A DNA stretch of 64,000 nucleotides. Origin: JASHSH01 sp036490215. GTDB lineage: Bacteria > Pseudomonadota > Alphaproteobacteria > Rhodospirillales > Magnetospirillaceae. Location of the stretch: positions 62,001-126,000 of the forward strand of contig DASXEH010000095.1 in assembly GCA_036490215.1 (NCBI GenBank), written 5' to 3'. This document shows, piece after piece, positions 1 to 9,500 of this stretch (positions within the stretch are counted from its first letter, which is position 1; every line of letters begins with the position of its first letter). Made by a program: the position numbers and the translations under genes. The notes under the pieces are model-generated. The model did not search any database. It saw nothing but the letters and a program-made list of their open reading frames with translations, and had not been told where the DNA came from.

Positions 1-3000
1 GATAGCGGTTCTCGGCGAACCATTGGCGCGCCACTTCGCTGGCGGTGCTGCCCATGGTGACGACCTGCAGGCCGATCACGTCGCGTTCATTGGCGGCCAC
101 ATCGCGTACGAAATCGGCGATGCATAACCCGCCTTCGGTACCTTGGCGCGGGAAGGAAAAGCGGGTCAGCTCGGTCGAGCCGTCTTCGGCGAATAGAATG
201 ATCGAATCGCCTTCGCTGGCGCATTTCCAATAGCCGTAAGCCGCCTGCGGGCGAAGGATGTTCTCCTTGGCGCATTGCTTCAGCATATCCATGGCGATGG
301 GCCGCAACTCCTTATGCGCCCATTCCTTCCATTCCTCGATGCGCTTGCCCTGTTTGCGATAGCCCCAATGGAATTGGAACAGCATCGTCTCGTTCAGATA
401 CGCCGTCAGGTTCTGCAGCGGCACTTTTTCGAGAAGGCGCGGACCCCAGAAGGGCGGCACCGGCACCTGATACTGCTTCGCCAGCTCGGCGCGGCGCAGC
501 TTTAATTCCTCAAGATCGACCGGGCGCGTCGGCGTGCGCGCCGAGAAGCGCGATTTGCGGTCGGCCGTGGGGTGCGCCAGGCGGCGCGCCTTGATCGTCT
601 GCAGATGATCGTCGAACTTGCCTTCGACCACATGGCTCATCAGTTCGAGCCCATCGAACGCGTCGCGCGCATAGGCCACGCGGCCGGGGCCGTAGGCGGC
701 CACGCAATCGGTCTCGACATAGGCACGTGTCAGTGCGGCACCGCCCAGGAAGACGGGCAGATCGATGCCTTCGCGTGTCAATTCTTCGAGGTTCTCGCGC
801 ATCACCACGGTCGATTTGACCAGCAGACCCGACATGCCGATCGCATCGGCCTTGTGTTCCTTGGCCGCGGCCAGGATCGCCGCCACCGGCTGCTTGATGC
901 CGAGATTGACGACGCGATAGCCGTTATTGGTCAGGATGATGTCGACCAGGTTCTTACCGATGTCGTGCACATCGCCCTTCACGGTGGCGAGGACGATCGT
1001 GCCTTTGGCCTGGCCACCGGCCCGTTCCATATAGGGTTCCAGATAGGCCACGGCTGCTTTCATCGTCTCTGCCGATTGCAGCACGAAGGGCAATTGCATC
1101 TGGCCCGAGCCGAACAGCTCGCCCACGGTCTTCATGCCGTCGAGCAGCAGCGTGTTGATGATGTCGAGCGCGGGGTAAGTCTTCAGCGCATCGGCCAGGT
1201 CCTCGTCGAGGCCGTTGCGGTCGCCATCGACGATGCGCAGCTTCAACCGTTCCTCAACGGTCTCGGGCCGGGCACGCTCGACCTTGGCCACACCTTCGCG
1301 GCCTTCGAACAACGCGATATAGGCCTGCAGCGGATCATAGTTCTCGCGGCGGCGGTCGAAGATCAGGTCCTCGGCCGTCTGCGCCTCTTCGGGCGCGATC
1401 TTGTGCAGCGGCACGATCTTGGCCACATGTACGATCGCGCCGGTCATGCCGCGCTTGACCGCATGGTCGAGGAACACCGAATTCAACACCGCGCGGGCCG
1501 CCGGCTTCAGGCCGAAGGAGACATTGGACACGCCCAGCGCGATCTGGCATTCGGGCAGTTCGCGCGCGATACGTTCGATCGCCAACAGCGTCTCAAGCGC
1601 CAGTTTGCGGTCGTCCTCGTTGCCGGTGCAGACCGTGAAGGTCAGCGGATCGAAGATCAGGTCCGAAGCCGGCAGGCCGTGCTTGTTGACGGCAAAATCA
1701 TAGAGGCGATGCGCCAGCTTCACCTTCGAATCGGCATCCTTGGTCATGCCGACTTCATCAATCGTCAGCGCGATCACCGAGGCGCCGAATTTGCGCGCAA
1801 GCTCCAGCCGCTTCGCCGCCGGCTCTTCGCCGTTCTCGAAATTGATCGAATTGATGATCGACTTGCCGCCATAGAGCTGCAGCGCCGCTTCGATCACCGG
1901 CAGCTCGGTCGAATCGATCACCAGCGGCGCGGTCACGGCGCCGCGCATCTTGGTCAGCAGCGCGGTCATGTCACGTATTTCGTCGCGGCCGACAAAGGCG
2001 GTGCAGATGTCGAGGGCGTTGCTGCCTTCCTTCACCTGGTCGCGGCCGATACCCACCGCGCCTTCCCAGTCTTCGCGCTCCTGAAACTCGCGGAACTTCT
2101 TGGAGCCGTTGGCATTGCAGCGCTCGCCGATCGAGAAGAAGGCGTTTTCCTGGCGCAGCGGCACTTGCGAATACAGCGACGCCACCGAGGGCATCCAGTG
2201 CACGTCGCGGCGCACCGGCGCTGGGCGGATATGATCGCCACCCAAGCGGCGCAGCATCGCATCGACGGCGCGGGTATGGTCGGGCGTGGTGCCGCAGCAG
2301 CCGCCGATCAGATTGACGTGATCCTCGGAGACGAAACGCTCATGCCACAGCGCCAGATCGGCCGGGCGCAGCGGGTAGTGCGTGTGTCCGTCCACCAGTT
2401 CCGGCAAGCCGGCATTCGGCTGGATCGAGATCAGCCCCGGCCAGTTCGCCGACAGCCAGCGCAGATGCTCGCTCATCTCATGCGGGCCGGTGGCGCAGTT
2501 GAGGCCGATCAGCGGCACATCGAGCGACTTGATCACGGTCGAGGCGGCGCCGATATCCGCGCCCACCAGCAAGGTGCCGGTGGTTTCCACCGTCACCTGC
2601 ACGAAGACCGGCGTGTTCACCTTGGCTTCGGCGCGGGCGATCTTGCAGGCGTTGACCGCGGCTTTGATCTGCAGCGGGTCCTGGCAGGTCTCGATCAAGA
2701 AGGCATCGACGCCGCCCGCGATCAGGCCCTGCATCTGAACGAGCAGCGCGGCTTCCAGCGCCGCATAGTCGATATGGCCAAGCGACGGAAGCTTCGTGCC
2801 CGGGCCGACCGAGCCCAGCACGAAACGCTTGCGGCCGTCGCCACTGAACATCTCGGCCGCTTCGCGCGCGATCTCGCCGGCGCGGCGGTTGATCTCATAG
2901 GCCTGGGGACCGATGCCGAATTCGCCCAGCGTGATCGGGCTGGCGCCGAAGGTGTTGGTCTCCACCATATCGGCGCCGGCGGCGAAGAAGTCCGCATGGG

Positions 3001-3166
3001 CTTCGCGCACCAGATCGGGCCGCGTCAGGCACAGCACATCGGTGCAGTTCTCGTGGCCGTGATAGTCCTCTTCGACCGACAAGCCCATGGCCTGAACGCG
3101 CGTGCCCATGCCGCCGTCGGCCAGCAGCACCCGCTGCCGGAGGTGATCGAGAATATCGTCGCTCAT
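1..3166 (-). CDS. metH: Cobalamin-dependent methionine synthase, C-terminus cut by window edge
   Basis: Transfers a methyl group from 5-methyltetrahydrofolate to homocysteine through methylcobalamin, in the cytosol. About 1,055 residues are visible, in the usual MetH order: homocysteine-binding barrel with zinc ligands Cys224 and the Cys290-Cys291 pair, then the folate-binding domain, then the cobalamin domain with its DxHxxG signature (GDVHDIGKN; axial His734), and finally the start of the AdoMet activation domain. The stop codon lies beyond base 1. The ATG at 3166 overlaps the metF stop codon as ATGA, so the two genes are translationally coupled and MetF supplies the methyl donor used by MetH. 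The long open frame on the opposite strand is a GC-driven shadow. The identification is secure. Confidence 0.97.
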   Translation of the reverse strand, partial: MSDDILDHLRQRVLLADGGMGTRVQAMGLSVEEDYHGHENCTDVLCLTRPDLVREAHADFFAAGADMVETNTFGASPITLGEFGIGPQAYEINRRAGEIAREAAEMFSGDGRKRFVLGSVGPGTKLPSLGHIDYAALEAALLVQMQGLIAGGVDAFLIETCQDPLQIKAAVNACKIARAEAKVNTPVFVQVTVETTGTLLVGADIGAASTVIKSLDVPLIGLNCATGPHEMSEHLRWLSANWPGLISIQPNAGLPELVDGHTHYPLRPADLALWHERFVSEDHVNLIGGCCGTTPDHTRAVDAMLRRLGGDHIRPAPVRRDVHWMPSVASLYSQVPLRQENAFFSIGERCNANGSKKFREFQEREDWEGAVGIGRDQVKEGSNALDICTAFVGRDEIRDMTALLTKMRGAVTAPLVIDSTELPVIEAALQLYGGKSIINSINFENGEEPAAKRLELARKFGASVIALTIDEVGMTKDADSKVKLAHRLYDFAVNKHGLPASDLIFDPLTFTVCTGNEDDRKLALETLLAIERIARELPECQIALGVSNVSFGLKPAARAVLNSVFLDHAVKRGMTGAIVHVAKIVPLHKIAPEEAQTAEDLIFDRRRENYDPLQAYIALFEGREGVAKVERARPETVEERLKLRIVDGDRNGLDEDLADALKTYPALDIINTLLLDGMKTVGELFGSGQMQLPFVLQSAETMKAAVAYLEPYMERAGGQAKGTIVLATVKGDVHDIGKNLVDIILTNNGYRVVNLGIKQPVAAILAAAKEHKADAIGMSGLLVKSTVVMRENLEELTREGIDLPVFLGGAALTRAYVETDCVAAYGPGRVAYARDAFDGLELMSHVVEGKFDDHLQTIKARRLAHPTADRKSRFSARTPTRPVDLEELKLRRAELAKQYQVPVPPFWGPRLLEKVPLQNLTAYLNETMLFQFHWGYRKQGKRIEEWKEWAHKELRPIAMDMLKQCAKENILRPQAAYGYWKCASEGDSIILFAEDGSTELTRFSFPRQGTEGGLCIADFVRDVAANERDVIGLQVVTMGSTASEVARQWFAENRY

Positions 3167-4074
3167 GGTGTCCCGGTTGCCTTGGGGCGCACGCCTAGCA
3201 GATGGCAGATGGCGAAAACCAGGTCGGCCTGGTTCAGGGTATAGAAATGGAGGTCCGGCGCCCCGCCCGCAACCAGGGCGCGGCACTGCCAGCCGGCCAC
3301 GGTGGCCGCGACCAGCCGGCGCGTCTCGGGTTCGGCGTCCAAGCCCTCGAACATATGGCCCATCCAGGCCGGCACGGCGGTGCCGCACAGGCCCGCCATG
3401 CGCTTGACGCCGGCGAATTTGGTCACCGGCATGACGCCCGGGACGATGGGAACGCGAATCCCGGCCTTGGCCGCGCGGTCGCGGAACCGAAGGAAGATAT
3501 CGGCTTCGAAGAAGAACTGGGTGATCGCGCGGGTGGCCCCGGCGTCGATCTTGCGCTTGAGATTGTCGAGATCCTTTTCGGCGCTCTGCGCCTCGGGATG
3601 CATTTCAGGATAAGCGGCGACGCTGATCTCAAAATCGCCGATCCGCTTCAGCCCGGCCACCAGATCGGCGGCGTAGGCGTAACCCTGCGGGTGTGGCTGA
3701 TAGGGCTTCTGGCCGTCCAACGCATCGCCGCGCAGCGCGACGATATGGCGGATGCCGGCCTCGTAATAGCGATGGGCCACCTCGTCCACCTCGGCGCGCG
3801 AAGCGGCCACGCAGGTGAGATGCGCGGCGGGCGTCAGCGTCGTTTCTTTGGCGATGCGCGAAACGGTGTCGTGGGTGCGCTCGCGCGTCGATCCGCCGGC
3901 GCCATAGGTGACCGAGACAAAGCGCGGGCCCAGTGGCTCGAGGCGACGGATGCAATGCCACAGTTGCTCGCCCATCGCGTCGGTTTTGGGCGGAAAAAAT
4001 TCGAAGGAGATATTCGGGGCCTGGGCCGGCGAGGCCATGGAAAGCACCGGCTCGGCGCGCGCATCTAAACTCAA
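3163..4074 (-). CDS. metF: 5,10-methylenetetrahydrofolate reductase
   Basis: Flavoprotein that reduces 5,10-methylene-THF to 5-methyl-THF, the substrate of the adjacent MetH. The protein is 303 residues, a normal MetF length, with the N-terminal SFEFFPPKT motif holding the catalytic Glu and the later VALRGD segment of the FAD barrel. The start chosen is a TTG at 4074, because GGAGG lies exactly 5 nt before it and the first internal ATG (4038) would trim the N-terminus without a ribosome site. The stop overlaps the metH ATG by four bases. A likely promoter region for both genes is the 254-bp space shared with the divergent sigma factor gene. Confidence 0.95.
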   Translation of the reverse strand: MSLDARAEPVLSMASPAQAPNISFEFFPPKTDAMGEQLWHCIRRLEPLGPRFVSVTYGAGGSTRERTHDTVSRIAKETTLTPAAHLTCVAASRAEVDEVAHRYYEAGIRHIVALRGDALDGQKPYQPHPQGYAYAADLVAGLKRIGDFEISVAAYPEMHPEAQSAEKDLDNLKRKIDAGATRAITQFFFEADIFLRFRDRAAKAGIRVPIVPGVMPVTKFAGVKRMAGLCGTAVPAWMGHMFEGLDAEPETRRLVAATVAGWQCRALVAGGAPDLHFYTLNQADLVFAICHLLGVRPKATGTP

Positions 4075-4328
4075 GATGACCTCCGCAAGACCCTCGACCT
4101 CAAGGGTCGCGTGGGCGATGTCCCACGATCGATAGAAGAAATGAGCCGCATAGGACCCAATTGCAACACGAAAGCAGTAAAGCGCTGGTAAATCCCACCG
4201 GGATCTGACGCTGCGGATTTTTTTGTCTTCGCGGTGATCCAGGTCATTCCCCGATACGTAGACTTACGTATTGGATTACAGGGGTCTAGCGGCGGATATT
4301 CGGCCGCTTTCCATTGGATACATTGGCG
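4075..4328. promoter_or_regulatory. Divergent metF / ECF sigma intergenic region with palindrome and candidate ECF promoter
   Basis: The space between metF (minus) and the sigma factor gene (plus) has no gene. A perfect 7-bp-arm inverted repeat, ATACGTA-GACT-TACGTAT, lies at 4254-4271. Overlapping it on the plus strand is TGATCC (4235-4240), an 18-nt spacer, then TAGAC (4259-4263). This resembles the TGATCC/TAAGA layout of alphaproteobacterial RpoE-type ECF promoters, so it may be an autoregulated promoter for the sigma gene. On the metF side the transcript could form short hairpins at 4082-4103 and 4115-4132. No known methionine riboswitch could be matched with confidence. The promoter assignment is inference. 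Confidence 0.35.
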
Positions 4329-4889
4329 ATGGTTGTGGCGACAGGAAGTATGGATCGTGTCTCTTCCGACCTGATGCAGCGCATCGGGCGCAAGGATCAA
4401 TCTGCCTTCCGCGAACTGTACAACGCGACATCGGCGCATCTATTCGCCATCGCGCTGCGAATCGTCCGTCAGAGGGATCTGGCGGAGGATGTCTTGCAGG
4501 AGAGTTTCGTGTCGATTTGGGATCGCGCGCTCGACTACGACCCGGTGCGCGGTTCGGTGATGAACTGGCTGGTGACGATCGTGCGCCACCGCGCCATCGA
4601 CACGCTGCGCCGCTTGAACGTGCGCCCGGAAGGCGCGTCGTCCGGCGATGAGGCGCTGGCGTTCATGGCCAGCAGCAGCGATACCGCAACCGATCGCGGC
4701 GCCGATCGCCGCGCGCTCGACCGGTGCCTGGGCGAACTCGACGAACTGCCGCGGCAGGTCGTGGTCTATGCCTATGCCTTCGGCTACACCCATGAAGAAT
4801 TGGCGGCGCGCTTCAAAACGCCGCTCGGAACCATCAAAAGCTGGATTCGGCGCAGCCTGGACCGCCTCAAACACTGTCTCGACGGATGA
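4329..4889 (+). CDS. ECF-family RNA polymerase sigma factor (SigK-like)
   Basis: Extracytoplasmic-function sigma factor of about 186 residues. It has region 2 (DLAEDVLQESFVSIW, then a conserved MNWLVTIVRHRAID segment) and region 4 with the helix-turn-helix GYTHEELAARFKTPLGTIKS. There is no region 3 or extra domain. The start is uncertain: TTG at 4314, ATG at 4329 and ATG at 4350 are all in frame and none has a good Shine-Dalgarno, so 4329 is a compromise. The stop overlaps the next gene, an RskA-type anti-sigma factor, as ATGA. That arrangement identifies the pair as a SigK/RskA-like module. The fasciclin gene downstream is the probable target. Confidence 0.9.
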   Translation: MVVATGSMDRVSSDLMQRIGRKDQSAFRELYNATSAHLFAIALRIVRQRDLAEDVLQESFVSIWDRALDYDPVRGSVMNWLVTIVRHRAIDTLRRLNVRPEGASSGDEALAFMASSSDTATDRGADRRALDRCLGELDELPRQVVVYAYAFGYTHEELAARFKTPLGTIKSWIRRSLDRLKHCLDG

Positions 4890-5575
4890 ACTATCTCGAT
4901 CCTGAAAAACGCTCGATTCTGGCGGGCGAATACGTACTCGGCACGCTGACCCCGGCCGTGCGCGCCAATTTCGAACGCGCCATGCGTTTCGACGCGTCGC
5001 TTGCGCGTCTCGTCGGCGAGTGGGCGGATCGCTTCGCCGCCATCGATACGACGCTGCAGCCGGTCAAGCCACCCACGCGGGTCTGGCGCGCCATTGCCGC
5101 GCGCACCACGCCGCCCACGGTCAAGCGCACCGGTGCGTTGCGTGAGTCGCTCGCCTTCTGGCGCGGGCTGACGGCGGTGGCCGCCGGCGTGGCCGCGGCT
5201 TTGGTGCTCGTGCTGGTCGTTACCACGCTGGGGCCGCAGATGCCGTCGCGTGTCGTGGCGGTTCTCTCCGACAAAGACGGCCAGCCCGCCTGGATCGTGC
5301 GCGAAGACAAGGCGCGTGCGACATTGGTTGTCGACACGGTGCACGGCCAGACGGTCGATGCACAACATGCGTTCGAACTCTGGGTGATTGCCGACAAGAC
5401 GCCGCGTCCGCTGGGTGTGATCCCGGCACGGATCGACAGCCATGCGACGATTCCGGCCGCGTCGGTGCCGAAGGACGGTGTGGCGTTCGCCGTCAGTCTC
5501 GAACCGCCGGGCGGTTCGCCGACGGGCCTGCCGACCGGCCCCGTGCTCTATCAGGGCCGCGTTCTCAACGATTGA
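4886..5575 (+). CDS. Anti-sigma factor, RskA family, single-pass membrane protein
   Basis: 229 residues. The N-terminal cytosolic anti-sigma domain contains the typical EYVLGTL stretch. One transmembrane helix lies at about residues 90-113 (LTAVAAGVAAALVLVLVV). The periplasmic RskA domain follows, with the characteristic FELWVIADKTPRPLGV segment. The protein should hold the upstream ECF sigma factor at the inner membrane until a periplasmic signal triggers its degradation; that role is known for RskA proteins and inferred here. The start ATG overlaps the sigma factor stop, giving stoichiometric coupling. No zinc-binding HxxxCxxC motif is visible, which fits RskA rather than ChrR-type anti-sigma factors. 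Confidence 0.9.
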   Translation: MNYLDPEKRSILAGEYVLGTLTPAVRANFERAMRFDASLARLVGEWADRFAAIDTTLQPVKPPTRVWRAIAARTTPPTVKRTGALRESLAFWRGLTAVAAGVAAALVLVLVVTTLGPQMPSRVVAVLSDKDGQPAWIVREDKARATLVVDTVHGQTVDAQHAFELWVIADKTPRPLGVIPARIDSHATIPAASVPKDGVAFAVSLEPPGGSPTGLPTGPVLYQGRVLND

Positions 5576-5739
5576 GATGGCGTCGCGGCGGCGGATGTCC
5601 CGCGCATCGCGATTCTTCCTGTGACAATCCCGCGAAGACCTGCACGCGAAAAGCGTGGCGCCGCATCCATGCGCGACGACGGCGCGTAACCCCTGGCAGA
5701 GGGCCGGCGCAGTGCCGGTTCTGTACGGGAGGTTCGCTC

Positions 5740-6324
5740 ATGACTCTCACCACGAAGCTCGCTGCGCTCGGTGGCGCGGCCATCATTGCTCTCGCCGTCA
5801 ATGCCTGCGCGATGAACGGCTCCGACTCGATGGCAATGAAAGATCCCGATGTCGGCGGCGCGGCGATGTATCCGAGCAAGACGATCGTCGATAACGCGGT
5901 GAACTCGAAGGATCACACGACGCTGGTTGCCGCGGTGAAGGCGGCGGGCTTGGTCGACACCTTGAAGAGCCCCGGCCCGTTCACTGTTTTTGCGCCGACC
6001 AACGAAGCTTTTGCCGCGCTGCCGGCGGGCACGGTCGATACGCTGCTCAAGCCCGAGAACAAGTCGGCTCTCGCCAAGGTGCTCACCTACCACGTCGTCT
6101 CGGGCCGGCTCGACTCCGACACGCTCGACCAATGGATCATGAAGGGTGGCGGCAACGCCACCCTGACCACGGTCGAGGGCGGCAAGCTCTGGGTGAAGGG
6201 TGATGGCAAGGATCTCACCGTCACCGACGAGAGCGGCATGTCGGCCCGGATCACCATCGCCGATGTCTATCAGAGCAATGGCGTCATCTTCGTCGTCGAC
6301 AAAGTGCTGATGCCGAAAGGCTAG
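5740..6324 (+). CDS. Fasciclin (FAS1) domain lipoprotein
   Basis: 194 residues. An N-terminal signal peptide ends in a lipobox-like V-N-A-C, so Cys23 would be lipidated. One FAS1 domain follows (about residues 45-193) with the family's H1 motif GPFTVFAPTNEAF, the central LTYHVVSGR and the H2-like end NGVIFVVDKVLMP. FAS1 domains mediate adhesion or protein-protein contacts at the cell surface. The start ATG is preceded by GGGAGG at 5727-5732. The gene follows the ECF sigma/RskA pair on the same strand after 164 bp. In Mycobacterium, SigK/RskA control fasciclin-domain proteins, so it is a likely regulon member here. Confidence 0.9.
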   Translation: MTLTTKLAALGGAAIIALAVNACAMNGSDSMAMKDPDVGGAAMYPSKTIVDNAVNSKDHTTLVAAVKAAGLVDTLKSPGPFTVFAPTNEAFAALPAGTVDTLLKPENKSALAKVLTYHVVSGRLDSDTLDQWIMKGGGNATLTTVEGGKLWVKGDGKDLTVTDESGMSARITIADVYQSNGVIFVVDKVLMPKG

Positions 6325-6339
6325 GGCAGTCGATCACGG

Positions 6340-6377
6340 GAGTGGCGGCGGCTTGGAGCCCTTTGTCGCCGCCACTC
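6340..6377 (+). terminator. Candidate terminator hairpin after fasciclin gene
   Basis: An 11-bp perfect inverted repeat (GAGTGGCGGCG at 6340-6350, CGCCGCCACTC at 6367-6377) lies 15 bp after the fasciclin stop codon. It is followed only by a short TTC, so intrinsic termination would be weak. It may also serve as a 3' stabilising structure. Confidence 0.5.
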
Positions 6378-6541
6378 TTCACGCTTCGGTATGCGCGCCG
6401 CATTGATGCGCCGCAGCATGTGTCCGCTTCGGCCATATCCTGATCTGCGCTTCACGCTGAGTCAGGGCTGCGCGACGGCCATAGTTCCGTCCCGAATTCC
6501 GCGTTAGACTCCGCTCTCTGCTCGGCACTCGGGTAGGTCGC

Positions 6542-9500
6542 ATGTCTCACGCTTCGCCGTCTCTCGCTCCCGTCACTTTGGCCGATAAATACACGCTCGA
6601 CACAGGACGCGTGTATCTCACCGCGATTCAGGCGCTGGTGCGCCTGCCGCTGGAACAGATTCGCCGCGACCGCGCGGCGGGCCTCACCACGGGCGGTTTC
6701 ATCTCCGGCTATCGCGGCTCGCCGCTGGGCGGGTACGACGAAGCGTTGTGGAAAGCGCAGTCGTTGCTCAAGGCGCACAACATCCATTTTCAGCCGGGCC
6801 TCAACGAGGAACTGGCCGCCACATCGGTCTGGGGTGCGCAGCAACTCGCACTGTCGCAGGGCGCGACGGCGCAAGGCGTGTTCGGCTTGTGGTATGGCAA
6901 AGGCCCCGGCGTCGACCGTGCCATCGATGCGTTCAAGCATGCCAACCTCGCGGGTGCTTCGGCGCTCGGCGGCGCGCTGGTGCTGGCGGGCGACGATCAT
7001 GGTTGCGTGTCCTCGACCTTGCCGCATCAAAGCGAATACGAGTTGATCGGCTGCATGATCCCCGTCTTCGCGCCCGCCACGGTGCAGGACTATCTCGAGA
7101 TGGGCCTGGCCGGTATCGGGCTCTCGCGTTATTCGGGCTGCTGGGTCGCGATCAAAGCCACCAGCGAAACGGCCGAGGCTTCGGCCTCGATCGCCATCGG
7201 GCCCGACCGGCCGCATCTGATTCTGCCCATCGATTTCGAACTGCCGCCCGGCGGTCTCAACATCCGCTTCCCCGATGCGCCGATGGCGCAGGAAGCGCGA
7301 CTGCACGGGCCGCGTATGGAAGCCGTGGCCGCCTATGCGCGTGTCAATGGGTTCGACCGCGTGATGTGGCGCAATGGCCAGCCGCGACTCGGGATCATGG
7401 CCTCGGGCAAGGGCTGGCTCGATCTGCGCCAGGCGCTCAACGATCTCAAGATCGATGAGCACGAAGCGGCGCGGTTGGGCATCGCGCTGATGAAAGTCGG
7501 CATGAGCTGGCCACTCGAATCGATCGGCGCGCGGCGTTTTGCCGAGGGGCTGAGCGATCTTCTTATCGTCGAGGAAAAGCGGCCGCTGATCGAAGAACAG
7601 CTGACGCGCATCCTCTACAACATGCCGGCCGATCGCCGCCCGCTTGTGGTTGGCAAGCGCGACGAGACCGGCGCGCCGCTGCTGCCGACTCATGGCGAAA
7701 TCGGACCCGCGATTATCGCCAAAGCCATCGTCGCGCGGCTGGAACGGCTGGGCGCGGATGTCGGCGACTTGCGCCGCCGTGTCGCGCTACTCGAGTCGTT
7801 CAGCAAGCCCGCCGGTGCGCTGAGCTTGAAGGAACAGCGCTCGGCCTATTTCTGCTCGGGCTGTCCGCACAACACCTCGACCGTGGTGCCCGAAGGCAGC
7901 CGCGCCGGCGGCGGCATCGGCTGCCACACGCTGGCGGTGTTCATGAACCGCTCCACGCCCAGCTACACGCAGATGGGCGGCGAGGGCGCGCCGTGGATCG
8001 GCCAGGCGCCCTTCACCACCGAGAAGCATATCTTCCAGAATCTGGGCGACGGCACCTATGCCCATAGCGGCCTATTGGCGATCCGCGCCGCCGCCGCCGC
8101 AGGCGTCAACATCACCTATAAGATATTGTTCAACGACGCGGTGGCGATGACGGGCGGTCAGCCGGTCGAAGGCGGGCTGACGGTGGCGGGTGTCGCGCGG
8201 CAGCTTCATGCCGAAGGTGCCAAGAAAATCGTGGTGGTCAGCGACGAGCCCGACAAATATCCGCTGGGCACCGATTTTCCGCCGGGCATCACCTTCCATC
8301 ACCGCCGCGATCTCGACGCCGTGCAGCGCGATCTGCGCGAGGTCGAGGGCCTGTCGATTCTGATCTACGATCAAACCTGCGCGGCCGAGAAGCGGCGTCG
8401 CCGCAAGCGTGGCACCTTCCCCGATCCTGCCGTGCGCGCCTTCATCAATGACGCCGTGTGCGAAGGCTGCGGCGATTGCTCGCGCACCTCGAATTGCATC
8501 TCGGTGCTGCCGCTCGAAACCGAATTCGGCCGCAAGCGCGCGATCGATCAGTCGAACTGCAATAAGGATATGTCCTGTGTCGAAGGCTTCTGCCCCAGTT
8601 TCGTGACCGTGCATGGCGGGCAGTTGCGCAAGCCGCCGGGCGCTTCGCGCCCAGATAAAGATTCGGCGGCGAAGCCGCCAGGTGCGCCGACGGCGGCACA
8701 GACGGAGGCCGAGCCCGATCCGGTCGCTGGTCTGCCCGAACCTGCGCTGAGCGACAATCCCTCGGCCAGCATCCTGATCACCGGCATCGGCGGCACTGGC
8801 GTCATCACCATCGGCGCGCTGATCGGCATGGCGGCGCATATCGAAGGCAAGGCCTGCACGGTGCATGACAACACCGGCCTGTCGCAGAAGAACGGCGCCG
8901 TCACCAGCCATGTGCGCATCGCGTCGGATGCGGAAGACCTCACCACCACGCGTATCGGACCCGGTGGCGCGACGCTGCTGCTCGCCTGCGACATGGTGGT
9001 GGCCGACAGCCCCGCGGCGCTCACCTGTCTCGCGCCCGGCGTCACGCGCGCCGTGGTGAACGCCTATCTCCAACCCACCGCCGGCTTCGTGCAGAACCCG
9101 GATATGCGGATGGACAGCGGCCACATCCTCAAGAATCTGCGCAGCACCCTGGGCGGGCAGGGGATGGATACGGTCGATGCCACCCGGCTGGCCACGGCGC
9201 TGCTCGGCGATGCGATCGCGTCGAACCCGTTCATCCTCGGCTTCGCCTGGCAGAAAGGGCTGCTCCCGCTGTCGCAGGCCTCACTGCTGCGCGCGATCGA
9301 ACTCAACGGCATCGCGGTGGAAGCCAATAAGCGCGCTTTCGCCTGGGGCCGCCGCGCCGCGCATGATCCCGCGGCCGTCGAAGCGCGCGTCGCGCCGCGC
9401 AAGGTGGTGCCGCTGCCCACAGCGACCCCCGATCTCGCTGCACTGGTCGATCGCCGCGCCGCGTTCCTGACCGATTATCAGAACGCCGCCTATGCGCAGC

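Noticed and set aside
572..3244. 890-codon open frame on the plus strand
   Set aside because: It is antisense to metH, has no ribosome site and reads as His/Gln/Arg-rich low-similarity sequence. Such frames arise from high GC at third codon positions.
4075..4260. SAM-II or SAH riboswitch in the metF leader
   Set aside because: The leader has a GGTGGGATTTACC stretch that recalls SAM-II, but the conserved GCTAAAG-type end and the pseudoknot pairing could not be found. A covariance-model search would settle it.
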